Assembly: GCA_964017195.1 (NCBI GenBank)
Contig: OZ024897.1
Coordinates: 10,139,451 to 10,203,450 of the forward strand
Direction: 5' to 3'
Source: Siderastrea radians
Lineage: Eukaryota; Cnidaria; Anthozoa; Scleractinia; Rhizangiidae
DNA length: 64,000 nucleotides
In this document: one piece after another, positions 1 through 13,057 of the stretch
How positions within the stretch are numbered: the stretch's first letter is position 1
Layout: every line of letters starts with the position of its first letter
Notes under the pieces: generated by a model
The model's database searches: none
What the model was told of the DNA's origin: nothing
Seen by the model: only the letters and a program-made list of their open reading frames with translations
Translations under genes and position numbers: made by a program

Positions 1-27
1 AGTTTGTTGGTTTGTTTCCTTCTTTAG

Positions 28-3000
28 TTAAGCGCATTAGCAGAAACATCCGAGAAAGAGACCGCTATGGAGATCAATGAGGAATGCCGAAAAACTGCTG
101 CACTTCTGGGAGATGCTGCTAACATCACCCCTGTCAGGTAAGTAATTTAATTTACAGACTTTTTGGTTCGTTTTCGTCCTTTTTCTTTTGGAAAATTCAG
201 TGGTAAATTAAATTCAATGTTTTCATATTTCGCACGTCTTGTGCCACTAATTTTGGACTTCTTTCCTTATTCGTAAAATACCTAGCAGGCTAACTGTTAG
301 AGCTGTTGGAGTCATTCTCGCACTATAGTAAATGAGCGACTTACTGACCTTAACTTTGTCTTACAGTGCTTGGTACATCCACTCCATATTTACAGGGGCA
401 TAGTCACGCTGTTTTAGTTCACTTTAAAAATCCAAAATATGTCCACATCAATGAACGCCCACAAATAATGGTCTAGTTTTGTTACTAAAGACTATATTAC
501 TTCACTGAAGCAATTTTTTGTCGTCTGTTGCTACGGATGGCACGGATGGAAATGGATTGCAACGTGAAAAAATTAGGCTTAACTTTTCAAAATCTTAAAG
601 CGTGTTGAAATTAAATCGATATTAAATGGTCGTGGTTTGTTTTCTCTTAATGAAATTAAGTTAATATGTTCCTTTAAATGTTCAACCACAATGTTGGGCA
701 TGGATAAAGTTAGCTACCGATAATTTTAGCACAAAAATCTGCGAAATACTCGTGACTATGCCCTTTTACATGACATCCACTAACGCGACTAAAACTTTCT
801 GTAAAATCATTCAAGCGAATAGGTTTCCTGTCTTGAAGTAGCAATAGCTGAAGATGACGAAGATGATAGGATGTAAAGTGTAATTGCACTGTTAGATTTA
901 TTGAGGGAATGCATAGTCAAAAAGCCTTTCTGACCAGAGTTTAGAGATCTTAATGCTTGGATTATTCAATTCTCGGGACGTTTAAATTTTCGGACTTTCG
1001 AAGTTAAAGTAGAGATGAGTCAGCAGTTCAGTTCATCACAAAGGCTCCCTTGATTGCATGTTTAAAAAGAAAAGGCTCATAGGTTACTAAACTGTATTTT
1101 CTTTTCTTTTCCGTCAGAAATCTATCGGGCAGTTACATCGCTGAAAGTCCCAGTTCGACCACGGACAGTCCTGCCAAAGAAGCATTGGTAGTTATAACCT
1201 TAACTTTTCAGTCAGAGGGGGTTAGGGGATTGCAGATGTTGGTTCTCTATTCTCTGCCATTGAAGACCACTCTACCACTCTACTTTGTTCTGTTGATGTA
1301 GTTGTTGTTGTCGACTGAAAAACGTTCTTACTTTTCGCTTTGTAATATCTTTTTCAGCACAATCTCCGTTCGTACAACGAGGAGTTAAGACAGCATTTAG
1401 TTGAAGCTCGAAAAGAGCTTGAACAGAACAACAGAGAACTGGCATTCAAGAAACAGGTATTTATCGTATGAGTTTCTGTCGTAATACATGACTAACTCTT
1501 AAAAGGCTTACAGTTAATTTTGTCATGAATAGAATGTGATTCAAGAAAGAAAAAGAGGGGTGTTTTGTTGTTGTTTTTACACGACTAGACTTACCACCCC
1601 AACGAGAGAGCACAGCAGGTTGTTGGCGGACTGTTCTGGTGTCCCTCTATTTAGGTCACCCTTAAATTTTAATGTTTCTCATTTTCTTTCTAAAATTCAT
1701 CAATATTCCCAACTTTTTCTTCCCTGTGTGCATTTTAAAAATCGTGGAAAAAAATCTGACAAATAAATTTATGGAATCTCACACTGCAAGCCTTTGATTA
1801 CATTTTTGGATTGAATGAAACCTCGAGAGGATAATTAAATAAACGGCTAAAACGTTGTGCAAACATCGAAATACAAGTCCCCCTTAAAGCAATACTTCAG
1901 AATCTACAGACCGATTTACTAAATAATGAGGCGTGAAACGTCATGCCAATATGAAGAGTGGAACTTACTATTCTTTTTTAAAACGAGAGAAACCCTAATT
2001 TGTTACTTTTCTTTCTTTTCTTTCAGCAACAAGGCAGTGGAGACCTCACTCCACAGCAAATAAACCTGTTTAAAAAGGCGCTCAGTGCAAAGGTTAGAAA
2101 TTTGATAATTTTTAAATATGGCACGTTTTGCTCAATAGCTTTCGTTTGAATGGTCACACTTTAGGATTTCATCAACAGACTGAAAAGTTAAAACCACATT
2201 GTACAGCATAATAAACAGCACCACAGGAAAGTACTGTTCAATAGCTTTCGTTTGAATGGTCACACTTTAGGATCCCATCCACGGACAAAATTTAACTGAG
2301 AAACACCGGCAGCAGCATGATAAACAGCATCACAGGAAAGTACTGTTCAATAGCTTTTGTTTGAATGCTCACACTTTAGGATCCCATCCACGGACAAAAT
2401 TTAACTGAGAAACACCGGCAGCAGCATGATAAACAGCATCACAGGAAAGTACTGTTCAATAGCTTTTGTTTGAATGCTCACACTTTAGGATCCCATCCAC
2501 GGACAAAATTTAACTGAGAAACACCGGCAGCAGCATGATAAACAGCATCACAGGAAAGTACTGTTCAATAGCTTTTGTTTGAATGCTCACACTTTAGGAT
2601 CTTATCCACGGACAAAATTTAACTGAGAAACACCGGCAGCAGCATGATAAACAGCATCACAGGAAAGTACTGTTCTATAGCTTTTGTTTGAATGGTCACA
2701 CTTTAGGATCCCATCCACGGACAAAATTTAACTGAGAAACACCGGCAGCAGCATGATAAACAGCATCACAGGAAAGTACTGTTCAATAGCTTTTGTTTGA
2801 ATGCTCACACTTTAGGATCCCATCCACGGACAAAATTTAACTGAGAAACACCGGCAGCAGCATGATAAACAGTATCACAGGAAAGTACTGTTCAATAGCT
2901 TTTGTTTGAATGCTCACACTTTAGGATCCCATCCACGGACAAAATTTAACTGAGAAACACCGGCAGCAGCATGATAAACAGCATCACAGGAAAGTACTGT

Positions 3001-5479
3001 TCTATAGCTTTTGTTTGAATGCTCACACTTTAGGATCCCATCCACGGACAAAATTTAACTGAGAAACACCGGCAGCAGCATGATAAACAGCATCACAGGA
3101 AAGTACTGTTCAATAGCTTTTGTTTGAATGCTCACACTTTAGGATCTTATCCACGACTTAAAAGTGAGAACCACCTTGAATAGCATAATAAGAAGCACGA
3201 AAGGAATGTATAGCTTTCGTTTGATTGGTATACTTTGGGATTTCATCCACACACTCAACAGTTAGAACCACCTTGCGCAGCATAATAAACAGCGCCACAA
3301 GAAAATACTGCTCAATAGCTTTCATTGGAATGGTCATTTACCGATCCAAAAGGTCAAACCACAGTTACCAAACTCAACGGTTCAATGAGAATATATGAGT
3401 TTGAAATCTCTTACGTGTGTTGATTTTTGTTTCCTTTGCTAGGACGAAGAACTAGCAAGAATAAAAAAGTAAGTTAAAAATTTTTACCCTGTCAAGTTAA
3501 TGATGTAAAGATGCAAACAAATCTTGCTTCGGTGAGCAACGAGCACCTTGTCGGTTCTCCTCGCTTGCCTTGGTGTTGCCGAAGAATTTTTCAATGACTG
3601 TTGGCCAAAAGTTGCCACCTATGCTTGTCGTATGTTGTCGCCCATGTTGCGTAGCAATAACTTTGCCGAGAACCGCGGGCTCGGTGACAGTAGTTGAGAA
3701 AGGAATTGGCCCTATGAAAGGCACTTAAAGTCACAACTGTATAACAGCTTTCAAAAACTGTACTCGTCCATGTGCCCAAGTTATAACCAAACATTTTTTG
3801 TTTAACGAAAAACAGGCAATATCAAGAAGAAAGTGAACGGAACGCTTTGCAGATGAAATCTGAGAGAACAGTAAGCCACTCTTCCTTTGTATTTATAAAA
3901 CGCTTAATGAACGACTGTTGCGATTGCTTTAAGTTATTCTGTGATACTTTATCTGTGATGTTTTATTATTCTGTGATATTCGTCTCCATTTTCAGGCCTA
4001 CCAGAAGACCATTGAGCGTCTCGAAAAGGAACTGAAGCAAGTCAAGGCATCCGTAAGTTAACAGATATAAGCTCCCTTTTTTGTCGTTAAAAACAAAGCA
4101 TCAAACTAAAGAAAGCTTTTTTCCGTACCCAGACCCCTGCCGGTAGCCCCATGGTGAATGGTCATTCCTCTCCCACAGAGAGCGGCGTGGGCACCAGTCT
4201 GAGCTCTACAACTCCCAGCCCGAGACCTGGAGAGGACACCAGCACAGCTCGACTGTTACGTCACTTGCAGGGCAGAGTGCAACAACTGCGGGCTCAAAAT
4301 GATAGTCTGCGAAAGTCATCTGAGACTGAATCACTGAATGATAGTCACTGCAGTGTGGTGTCCACTGAATCGGTAAGATATTTGTCAAGGTTTGAAGTTT
4401 CAAGGGAGGCGAGGGTGAGGAGAGCTTAAGTGTTCAACGCTATGGCAGGGCGTTCTTGAATCAGTTTGCTAAGTTTTCCCGTGGAGTACACTGGTGGTCT
4501 GTGGTGTGAACTCTGTCGTTGTCACTAGGATAGCGAGGCAGCCCCTATCTTTACTGGTCAGCAATAGTGGGAGTAAGAGCGGTTTTAAGTTTTAAGTGGT
4601 TTTAAAATGACCATTTCCGAATTGCCTTGAGTCTCTTTTTCGAGCCGAGGCCTAGTGCACAGCAGAACTGTAAATTCACCTGCAAGTAAAATTCATTTTG
4701 ATATGAAAGGCTGTGCACCAAGTGTCGCTTTGAAAGGGAGGCTAAAAGCCAAACGGAAATGGTTTATTCAAACTGGTCCTTCGATTTTACCATCTTTATA
4801 CAATTTCGTTTGAATCGAATCATTTCTAAGCAAAACACTATATTAAGTATCTTCGGTCGCCACCTATTTCTGATCGCTATTATTTTCTCTGTAGTTTCAC
4901 GCCGGCGAGGACGAAACTAGAAAGCTTCATGCTGCACTCAAGGTACTATGTTTGTGCTTGTTGTTGTTGTGATTTTTCGATTTCAGCGATCCTGTGTGCC
5001 ATGAAAATTCCTCTAAAGCGATTTTCAATTGACTGTCAAGAGAAATGTATTTACCGAGCCTTCCTATTGTTTAAAAATCCTGTGCAACATGCTCTAACCA
5101 ATCATGACTTGGTATTGATCCTTATGAGTCACTAACTTGTCGAATGTACGTTTCGACCGACAAACAGATGACGGAGGAGAAAGCTCAAAGAAACGCAGCC
5201 ATGTTGAGCCAGAAGATGATGGAAATGACCAAGTTACAGAAAATGCTCACACATGCTACCAAGGTAGGTTTCCTTACATTTCGGTGATACTTGAACTGTT
5301 GTCAACAAGGCCGGAGTTGACTCAGGGATATTGCTTCATCGCCCTCGCCATCAATAACGTAAACTTGGCTACCTCGCGCAGCCTTATTTTAACCGCTCTT
5401 TTTTACTTTGCAGGAAAACATGAAACTGGAACGAGCCTACGCCTCATTACAACGGAAAATAATCGACAACTCAAGATGA
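28..5479 (+). CDS. Coiled-coil protein, C-terminal part, 11 exons (5' end outside window)
   Basis: Exons by splice sites and frame: 28-137, 1118-1187, 1358-1456, 2027-2092, 3443-3468, 3816-3870, 3996-4052, 4133-4372, 4895-4942, 5168-5263, 5414-5479 (TGA). Together they give 310 residues in one uninterrupted frame, and every junction has AG/GT borders with matching phase. The protein alternates charged heptad-like helices (NEELRQHLVEARKELEQ; TIERLEKELKQVK; RLLRHLQGRVQQLRAQN) with a Ser/Thr/Pro-rich linker encoded by the 240-nt exon, and ends in Met/Lys-rich helices. I do not recognise the family; a centrosomal, cytoskeletal or Golgi coiled-coil protein would fit the composition. The first exon seen starts at a splice acceptor, so the N-terminus lies upstream. 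One exon is only 26 nt (3443-3468). The function is unknown. The exon chain itself is well supported. Confidence 0.8.
2123..3345. repeat. 109-bp tandem minisatellite in an intron
   Basis: About ten head-to-tail copies of a 109-bp unit lie between two coiled-coil gene exons. The marker 'aaagtactgttcaatagc' recurs with constant 109-bp spacing (for example 2341, 2450, 2559, 2668, 2777, 2886, 2995, 3104). Central copies are nearly identical; the outermost ones (from about 2123 and after 3150) are degenerate. Most units carry a GGATCC site. The array fits the intron without touching a splice site. Confidence 0.95.
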
Positions 5480-5708
5480 CATTATATTCCTTCATCATAC
5501 CCCTGATGGTTTAAATACGCCCGTTTTATATTCTTCACTATCCTTCGTTAATACTTTGTTTCGACTGGAGTATTTAATACGAGAAATTTTCGTATGAGTT
5601 CACACTGCAAGAGTTTCAACAGGACCAATTTGAATCGTTTTTTTTTTCTCGCGCGTTTCGCGCGTATATATGCTTATTCACCGAAGTGGAAGTCAGTGTA
5701 CAGTGGTG

Positions 5709-5843
5709 GATATGTTGTGGTTCAATTTTATCCTTGTTCAATTTTTAGTTTCTTTTGTTCTTTGTGTATGGTAATGTATGATAATGAGTTAAAAACAAAG
5801 GAAAATAAAAATTGAACCAAGGATAAAATTGAACCACAACAGA
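5709..5843. mobile_element. Foldback MITE, family A copy 1
   Basis: A short element made almost wholly of an inverted repeat. The left arm begins with 'tatgttgtggttcaatttta' and the right arm ends with its reverse complement (about 5800-5843). The arms are about 55 bp, with a small A/T-rich centre. The same element is present at 24259-24393. It has no coding capacity and lies just downstream of the coiled-coil gene stop. Confidence 0.85.
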
Positions 5844-7493
5844 TATTTGCCGAGCCGCAAAGCGGCGAGGTAAATATATACCACTCTTCACCGACACTGA
5901 GGTATATACCAAGCCAGCGGATAGCCAGCACCAACTAGTTCCAGAAAAATGCCGGGAGGTGAATAGGAGATGCCATCCAGAATCTGAGTAGCCCATCAGA
6001 ACGCGCGAAAAAACACCATCCACTGGTTTGGTTTGGTAGTGTCAAATTAATATTTTGATACGTCAAACTTTTTATGGGTTGCTTCAGCGGATTGTGGCAG
6101 TTGTGAATCAGCCACAACAATTTAAAATAAGCAAGTTCGAAAACGCCAGTTTAAATGTCAGACCCCTTTTTTCTGCGCTGGTGCAAACGTTATCCAGCAA
6201 TGCCTCAAGAAGTAAACACTGAATAGTGCGACTGTCTGAAATTCATTTAATGAAATCTGTTTTGAGCGACTATTTTCGTAAAAGTGATAGTAAACTTCCT
6301 TTCCTTCTTGGGAACTTTAAACACCAGAGTAAACACCACTAGCCTCTAGCTCGTCTTTTTGCATTAATATTTTTCGTTTCCCCAAATTTCACCACCTTGA
6401 TGAACTTTACGTTAACACGGTAAATGTAGATACGCTTGCCGTATCACTGTAACAAATGTAAAAATGGCCGACTTGAAATCTTCCTTTGTAAGCTCATTGC
6501 ACAATGTTCTGATGAACAACATCCTGCTAACACAGCGTTTCCTAAAATCACGAGAAAAGATCTCTGCCCTCTTGGAGGTTGAACAACTGCTATTTATTCT
6601 CAAGTGTGACAACAGCTTAACAAGTTTTATTACTTTTATTGCGCTATTTTATAAAACAGAGTGAATTTACTAATTTTATATTTTGACTCAATATTGTATA
6701 GGAAAAGAGTGTATAGTAAGTTAGCGGATCTAACAAAAATATAATAAAAAGTGTGATCTTATTACAGTTCTCTTGCGTGAACAGTAGCTGTATGTTTCCT
6801 CTTATTCTCGACCAAAACGTGCATGCATGGCAAACGAATATTTTAGAATTTGTGCCGCAAAAAGAATCGTTATTTTTGCTGTGTTGCGTTCAATCACTTG
6901 TTGGGGGTTGCTCGCAAGGAATTGTTTGTTCAAACACCAATTAGAGCGCTCTTTAGCTTGGGCTTTTCCAGAGCTCCACTCTTTTATGAACATGTGCCAC
7001 AAAGAATGAGCGCCCAAACGTTTGAACCATGGTAGATCTTTATACAGTGGGAGAGTTGACGTATTTAGGCGTCATCTACAAGAGCACAACAAATCTCGTT
7101 GTGGATGGCCCGTGGGGCTCGTTGTCATGGAATCATGGGAACAAATCAGAATCCCAGAATGCACTTGGGCTGCATTCGTTTGAGTCGGTCCGTTTCCCGA
7201 TTTTTTTGGGATGAGACGCGGAACTCATCACTGCATGACGGTCGTACAACGTGGTCTTTAATACCATCTTAGCACATTCACTGTTATACCTTTCAAGCTT
7301 TTATAAGGCATTTATTGACACCAGCCATAGACATTTTTGTTCACACAACCCATTTTAAAACGAAAAGAATTTTAAAAATATAAGAGGAAGAAACCTTGCT
7401 CTTTCTACAAATTGATACTAATTAATCACTAACGTTTTCCTGGTTGGGGAAATTGTTACAGTGAAAGACAAGGATTGCTTGGGGTAACTATTG
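5844..7493. other. Non-coding intergenic stretch
   Basis: AT-rich sequence with only short ORFs that have no recognisable protein similarity or splice context. No RNA gene or clear repeat was seen. Confidence 0.5.
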
Positions 7494-7799
7494 AGCCGCG
7501 GCTACGCGAGCGATATTTTTTGCTTGCGATGGTGATGCAATTTTTATGAGAATTGTCGCGTCGCCAGCGCGCGGTGGTGGCTACACTTGGGGACAAATTT
7601 TGACGAAGGCCGTGATTTCGTCACAAAAAATTCAACTCATTGAATTTCTCGCGATTTTTTCCTGCGATTTTTTTAGCTGTCGCATCACTCGTGCGAGGGT
7701 GGCTACACATGCGATTTTCGCCGCGTGCTGGCGACGCGACAATTTAAAAAAAAATCGCATCACCATCGCAAGAAAAAAGTCGCTCGTACAGCCGCGGCT
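7494..7799. mobile_element. MITE with about 80-bp terminal inverted repeats
   Basis: The ends are the self-complementary 'agccgcggct', followed by inverted arms that share 'cttgcgatggtgatgc' and 'ttgtcgcgtcgccagc'. The left arm runs to about 7575 and the right starts near 7715. The centre is unrelated and non-coding. A target-site duplication is not clear. Confidence 0.8.
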
Positions 7800-7943
7800 T
7801 TAGGAATAACAATTTTCAATAAGGGTCCAAAGTAGTTTTGGACATCCAGCACTATGAGACAAAATAAACTGGGTTCCACTGCCTGGTTGCATTAGACACC
7901 CGTAACTTAGAGGGGGTTTTATGCAGACGGTCCTAGCCTGCTG

Positions 7944-8193
7944 CCTGGGCTCGGTTGTTCAAAGCAGGATTAAGCTAACCCGGGATTCGCTTCAATTTTG
8001 AATTCGTTCTCACAGGCAAAGAATAAGGTTTCCTGTAAATCTTTTTTGCCCTACATTTTGACTTTGGTTGCTTTCAAACTGCCACTTGGAATTTGCTGTG
8101 AAAACTCTTTTCAATAACCGGAACAGGAACCCTGGTTAAATTATAATCCCAGGTTAGCGTTAACCCGGCGACTTTCGAACAACCGGGCCCTGG
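7944..8193. mobile_element. MITE with inverted 'cggttgttc' ends
   Basis: The left end 'cctgggctcggttgttc' is matched by the reverse complement of the right end 'gaacaaccgggccctgg'. Inner blocks 'gctaacccgggatt' and 'aatcccaggttagcgttaa' also pair as an imperfect inverted repeat. Total length is about 250 bp. No ORF is present. Confidence 0.75.
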
Positions 8194-8879
8194 TAAATTA
8201 TAGGAGCGGGCGCGAAGTTTGCGCGCAGGCTACGCCCTAGAAGGTTTTCCTGCGCTCTCTCAGTTTCTGTTGCACTCGTTATCGAATCTTCAGCTGATCC
8301 AATAAACGCACAAAAGCCTTTGGAATCGATAGTCCAGTGTAATAAAACCACCACTTAAGTCCAGGGCGATTTATGCAACCAGGCTCGGGACTCCAAGGAA
8401 CCACGGCATTTTGAACATGTTCCAGGCACAGGAGAGCTTTGAGTTCAAAGATCCGGGACCCAGGGACCCTCCCCCCTTTCACGTTCAATATGCAAATTTA
8501 TAAAACGGCAAAAAAAAAAAAAACCGTCAAATTCTACTTTCATAAATAAAGTCACATGGAGATAGAATGTTACAAAAACTATTGGCACCGTTTGGTGCTT
8601 AATGAAATTAACGATATCAGAAGCGTATCACGTGATATGCTCCTGAACATATTGATAGCTTCAAAAGAAATTGCGCACAAAATGAGACGGGTTAATATCT
8701 AATTTAGACCTCGCCACGATTCGTTTTGCTTGACGAAGACACCCCTGATACTGTCACACAAGCACTCTAGTTCCAGTTAATCCAGTGTGTCATCAAAAGC
8801 TGATTCATTCCATGCTGTAAGAAAATAATCATGAAATTGATTACTGGTCGTACGAGAACTGCGTTGTCTACGCAGGGAC

Positions 8880-9109
8880 CCAACCTAACCAACCTCGTCC
8901 CGAGGGTCTTCTGTGTATGCAATTCAAAATGGCGTCGAGAGAAAACCCATACAGCAGGTCACGTGATCTCAAAAAGATCTCAGTGGTGAACAGCGAGCGT
9001 CCCGCCATGTTGAATTAATTAAAATCTCTGGACACGTGACCTTCTCTCGACGCTATTTTGAATAGAGAGTAGACCCTGGGAACAAGGTTGCACCCCAGCG
9101 TTAGGTTGG
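8880..9109. mobile_element. MITE ending in inverted 'ccaacctaac'
   Basis: Outer 10-bp ends 'ccaacctaac' and 'gttaggttgg' are inverted copies. Inside them, 'caacctcgtcccgagggtct' pairs imperfectly with the reverse complement of the 9070-9090 arm, and 'attcaaaatggcgtcgagag' pairs with 9043-9064. It is non-coding and about 230 bp long. Confidence 0.75.
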
Positions 9110-9163
9110 TACTTCAGCATATATGCATTTCCGGTACAATGTACGTCCCCCAATAACTGAATA

Positions 9164-9322
9164 GCCCTTTTCACAGTTAACTTTTCTCATTTGCATTACA
9201 ATGTATTTGAACGTGAATGTGAAGCAATTTCGGGCAGAAACTGCAAAATTGCCCGAAACTGCCTCACATCCACATTCAAATACATTGTAATGCAAATAAG
9301 CAAAGGTAACCGTGAAAAGGGC
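9164..9322. mobile_element. Near-perfect foldback MITE (159 bp)
   Basis: The arms of about 75 bp run from 'gcccttttcac' to its complement 'gtgaaaagggc'. They share 'tttgcattacaatgtattt' in inverted orientation, so the whole element can fold into one hairpin. A diverged relative may lie near 22460-22600, where similar words occur in the same order. Confidence 0.85.
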
Positions 9323-9426
9323 AATTACCTACCTAGCGCTGGACAAGATAAGTATAACTAAGTTTTAATGCCAGGACTTATTTTCCTTAGCGGATTATCT
9401 CCTAATTCAAAAGTTTCTTTGCAGTC

Positions 9427-9543
9427 TGCAGAGGAGAGAAGCACAATTAAATGGCCGACTGCAAGAGGTCTGGCCTGGAAAAACAAGCGTAGGTGTCCAA
9501 TGGTCTATTTTACAGTTGTGTGTTTACTGACCTAGCCTTTGAT
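9427..9543 (+). other. Possible orphan or alternative terminal exon
   Basis: A pyrimidine-rich tract and 'ctttgcag' precede an open stretch. Read in one frame it starts LQRREAQLNGRLQEV, helix-like and similar in style to the upstream coiled-coil gene, and reaches TGA near 9543. It could be an alternative 3' exon of that gene, which otherwise ends at 5479. There is no sequence match to prove this; chance is quite possible. Confidence 0.2.
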
Positions 9544-9549
9544 TGGAAG

Positions 9550-10671
9550 TGAGGGTAGACTTGAAACGAAGGTTTTCTTTTAAAGCCTCACTTAAACTCA
9601 AACGTTAGGGCGCTGAGCCCAAAACTGTAAATCACAGTTAAAAGGTTAAATTATGAGGGAAATTATTGGATATTTGCTGGTATGGATTTTAAACAGCTTA
9701 GTGTGAAGTATTTAAAGTAATTTCAAGTATTAGAGAAAAAGATATTCATTTTGAGGCAGCCTGTGGCAGAAATTTGAGGGGTAAAAGAAGTAGACCTGTG
9801 GTATGATGCAACACGTTCTATATAAACTAGTCCGTTGATTTATGAAGAAAAAAATAACCATGCCCATCTTTTTGATACGCGATCTCAACATAATTTTTTT
9901 CGTGATGTTATTCCTTTTCTTCGTGATACTATATCAGGTTGAAACAGAAAGTATTTCAAATTTCAATTAACATTCCACGACCCATTTGGTTAGTACATTC
10001 TTTCTTGTTTGACATAGAATTTCATAAAACGTTTCTCATTGTCATATTTTAGCAATCATGATAATCAGGACCCCAGTAAATTCAAACACAAGCATTAAAG
10101 AAGTATGACAAGCCAATTTTATTGTTGGAATATTCTTTAAGAATTACCTTTGAAGCTAAAATATTTTAACCTATCTACAGTAAAGCAGTTTTTACACAGC
10201 ATTTCGAAACTTTGAAAACACAGCCCATTTTCAGTCAATAATACCACATGGAATCATGGGAAGGGATAACAGAATTTCTTCCCATAGTTCCACTAAAACA
10301 AGTATGCTTTCAAATTCTTAATAAATAAAGTTTACGTTATTAAGATAAATATTTATTTGAATAGCTTCTACTGAAAAGTTCAAAAAAGGCTCATGTTGCA
10401 CAACATAAACATCAATAACAAACAGTACCAGCAAGTGACAATAACAATAGTCTTTCTATCAAGGAGAAAGACAATAGCCCAATACAGCTGTGCTTAGTGA
10501 CCTGCCCTTTGAGTGGAAGTGAGGCTTGAGTTGACTTTGTTTTGAAATAAACTTTTTTTCATTTACAAACTTGTGTTCTTATGCTATTATGTTCCCCTGG
10601 GTCATTATTTACACATAATAGCAGAAGGTTAGGAACAAAACAAAGTACACTCCAGTCTCGCTGGAGGGCAC
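9550..10671. other. AT-rich non-coding stretch
   Basis: No supportable gene. The phrase around 9525-9570 ('tttgattggaagtgaggg...') recurs in diverged form near 10500-10540, suggesting an old dispersed repeat. Confidence 0.4.
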
Positions 10672-10805
10672 TTAACCCCTTAAGCCCTAGACATCTTATC
10701 CTCGGTGTTCACTTCCTTTATTCTTGTCACTTGAATGTTCAAACAAGTAGTGATCATGTAAAGAGACATTTCGTTTTCATCAGGGCTTAGGGCTTAAAGG
10801 GTTAA
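10672..10805. mobile_element. TTAA-flanked MITE (piggyBac-like ends), short copy
   Basis: Begins 'ttaaccccttaagccc' and ends 'gggcttaaagggttaa', with TTAA at both ends. The interior resembles the reverse complement of the copy at 44552-44764 but lacks part of it. The TTAA target and CCC/GGG ends are the pattern of piggyBac-type elements; the class assignment is inference. Confidence 0.8.
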
Positions 10806-13057
10806 CACACACCTGTAAAATGGGCTATTGTGACAGACAAACTTCCATTTCAAATTGCTTAACAAAAACTGGACAGTGCTATCCATGCAAAAACACAGGA
10901 AAGCTTACAACAAATGCGGCTTGTAAAAAGTAAAAAAAAACAGCTTATACAAAACATCAGTTAATCACATCCAGTGTAATTAATAGATTCAAGAATCAGA
11001 AAAATCTGACGGAGCTACTTCAATCCAAAGCTTATGTAGTAGAACATTCTCTGGTTTTCTAATTTTGATGACTGATAACAAAGGCTAATTTGTTATAATA
11101 AATATATCAGGTGTACTGAATAAGAAAAGAAAACATAAGATTTCTTCTAATTTATAACAAGATTCTGAATGCTTCCAGAGATGTGTAAAGAATCTGTCCA
11201 GCAGGTTGTATTTAATATTGTCAATCAAGAACTAAATTTGTTTACATTATTGCATAACCGTATTCATAAAACGTTTGTGGGATTTAATTTTTACCATTTT
11301 TTGCACAAAAAATAAATCCAGTTCAAATCTGTTACCTGCTGAAATATTTTCCACAAAATTTACACCTACATAGAAATTACTAAGAGAATGTTGCTAATTA
11401 GACTGTATAGATGGGGAAACTGGCAACCAACTGATTAGTCAAGTTACAAAGAAAGGATTTTACATTATTTTTGTTTCATACTTTGTGAAATTCCTTTCTT
11501 GTTTTAGAAATCAATTCCTCATCTGGAATCAACGAAAGCATGTCCTCCATAAAATTTCAATTTTTGAAATCACAACCATGTGATCCTACCTACCATGAAA
11601 TGTTAGTCTGAATGCAGACATCTCTTATTTCTTTCATTCCCAAGAAGAAAACAGGAAAACACTCACCAATTGCCAAATCAAATTCCCACAAAAATTTCAT
11701 GCTTTACGGTAATTACAATAATACCCTGGTTTAAGTATTTTGCCAACAGTTAGAATGTACTCAGAAAACATGTTGAAAACAATAGATTCACATTATCTAT
11801 CTCCACACACATCTCTGTCCTTTCAAACATTAAGCCACAAGTGAAAACTGTTTTTGTCTAGTCACTTACAAGGTTTTCATAACTTGGTAAATCTAGAGAA
11901 GAAACTAACAGATAGAGAAGGGGTTCCAAAAATCTTACTTGTAAATGTCAAAAAGTGGATTTTAATTCTCTTGAACTCAAGTCTTCATATTTGTGATGTA
12001 TAATCAAATGTTTTCCAAGGATGTGCAACATTCTTTTTAGGTACTTTAGGTACTGTACAACTCGTATCTGCTAATAGTTAGGCATTTAAACTTTACATGA
12101 AGCTCTGTTTAACTTAAAGCTATGGTTTACTTGAACCTTGACTAATGTCTTAAAGTTGTAGCTATTGGGCTGGACAAGTTAGCCTTAACAATAAATAAAA
12201 ACCAACTTGTGAAAAGCTGCTTTTGAAACTAAAACATCCTAGAATCTTTTGAGAGTTGATTTATGCAATGCCTTTTGTAAAAATATACTCTCTCCTTTGG
12301 CAAACAGAAAATCTCTCACCAGCACGTCTTTAATAAATTAATTAGAGAGTCAAATAAGATGCTTTCTGTATTAAGAAAAAAGAAATTGAGAGGGAATCAC
12401 ATCTGTCAGCATTTCTTTAAACTTATGATCAAAATCTTAAACCCATCTATTACTATTTGCTAAAAAGCATTAAAAATAAATTATGGCAATTCATAATCAT
12501 ATACCATTTGATCAAAATTTCAGCATGATAACATTATCAAAGCTTAGAACTAACATGACGCATAGCGCAGGAAGATCTATCTATATCTACATTGTACCAA
12601 TATCAGCGGACCAGCGTTTGCTACAATGTCTTAAGTTTTGCCAAGTCAATATTAAACAATAAATAAACGTTACGTTTTTGCCCTAAATGCAAGTAAGAAA
12701 ATCCATTTGTAAACACTCACTTTAATTTTAATTTTACTCGTGCAAATCCACAACAATGAAAACCAAAAATCCCCTGTTAAGCCTCCCTGTGTCAAACAAT
12801 TTTTATCCCTCCTGTAAAAATAGCAAATTAACCTCTTTCTGGAATTCCCTTTCAAATTACAAATTTTAGCTGTATATTGATGCAATATACTCCAATTTCT
12901 TGCACAAGATGCATGCTTTAACTAACTGAAGAAAGACATAAAATATTAAGCAAAAAGTTATTATATAACTGTCTCAGGATCAGGCAAGGTTAACATTTTT
13001 TTTAAGTGAACTTTATAATCCCCTGTCTTAAGAGCATATTGTACTTGGCCCTAGCAA
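10806..13057. other. AT-rich non-coding stretch, possibly S6K 3' UTR in part
   Basis: No coding exon found on either strand. It lies downstream of the minus-strand S6K stop (13660), so some of it may be 3' UTR, but I cannot place a reliable polyadenylation site. Confidence 0.35.

Noticed and set aside
4206..4403. Minus-strand ORF opposite the coiled-coil exon
   Set aside because: Shadow of the 240-nt exon at 4133-4372.
6464..6664. ORF beginning MADLKSSF as a gene
   Set aside because: There is a good ATG context and a GTAAGC after eight codons, but no second exon or family match was found.
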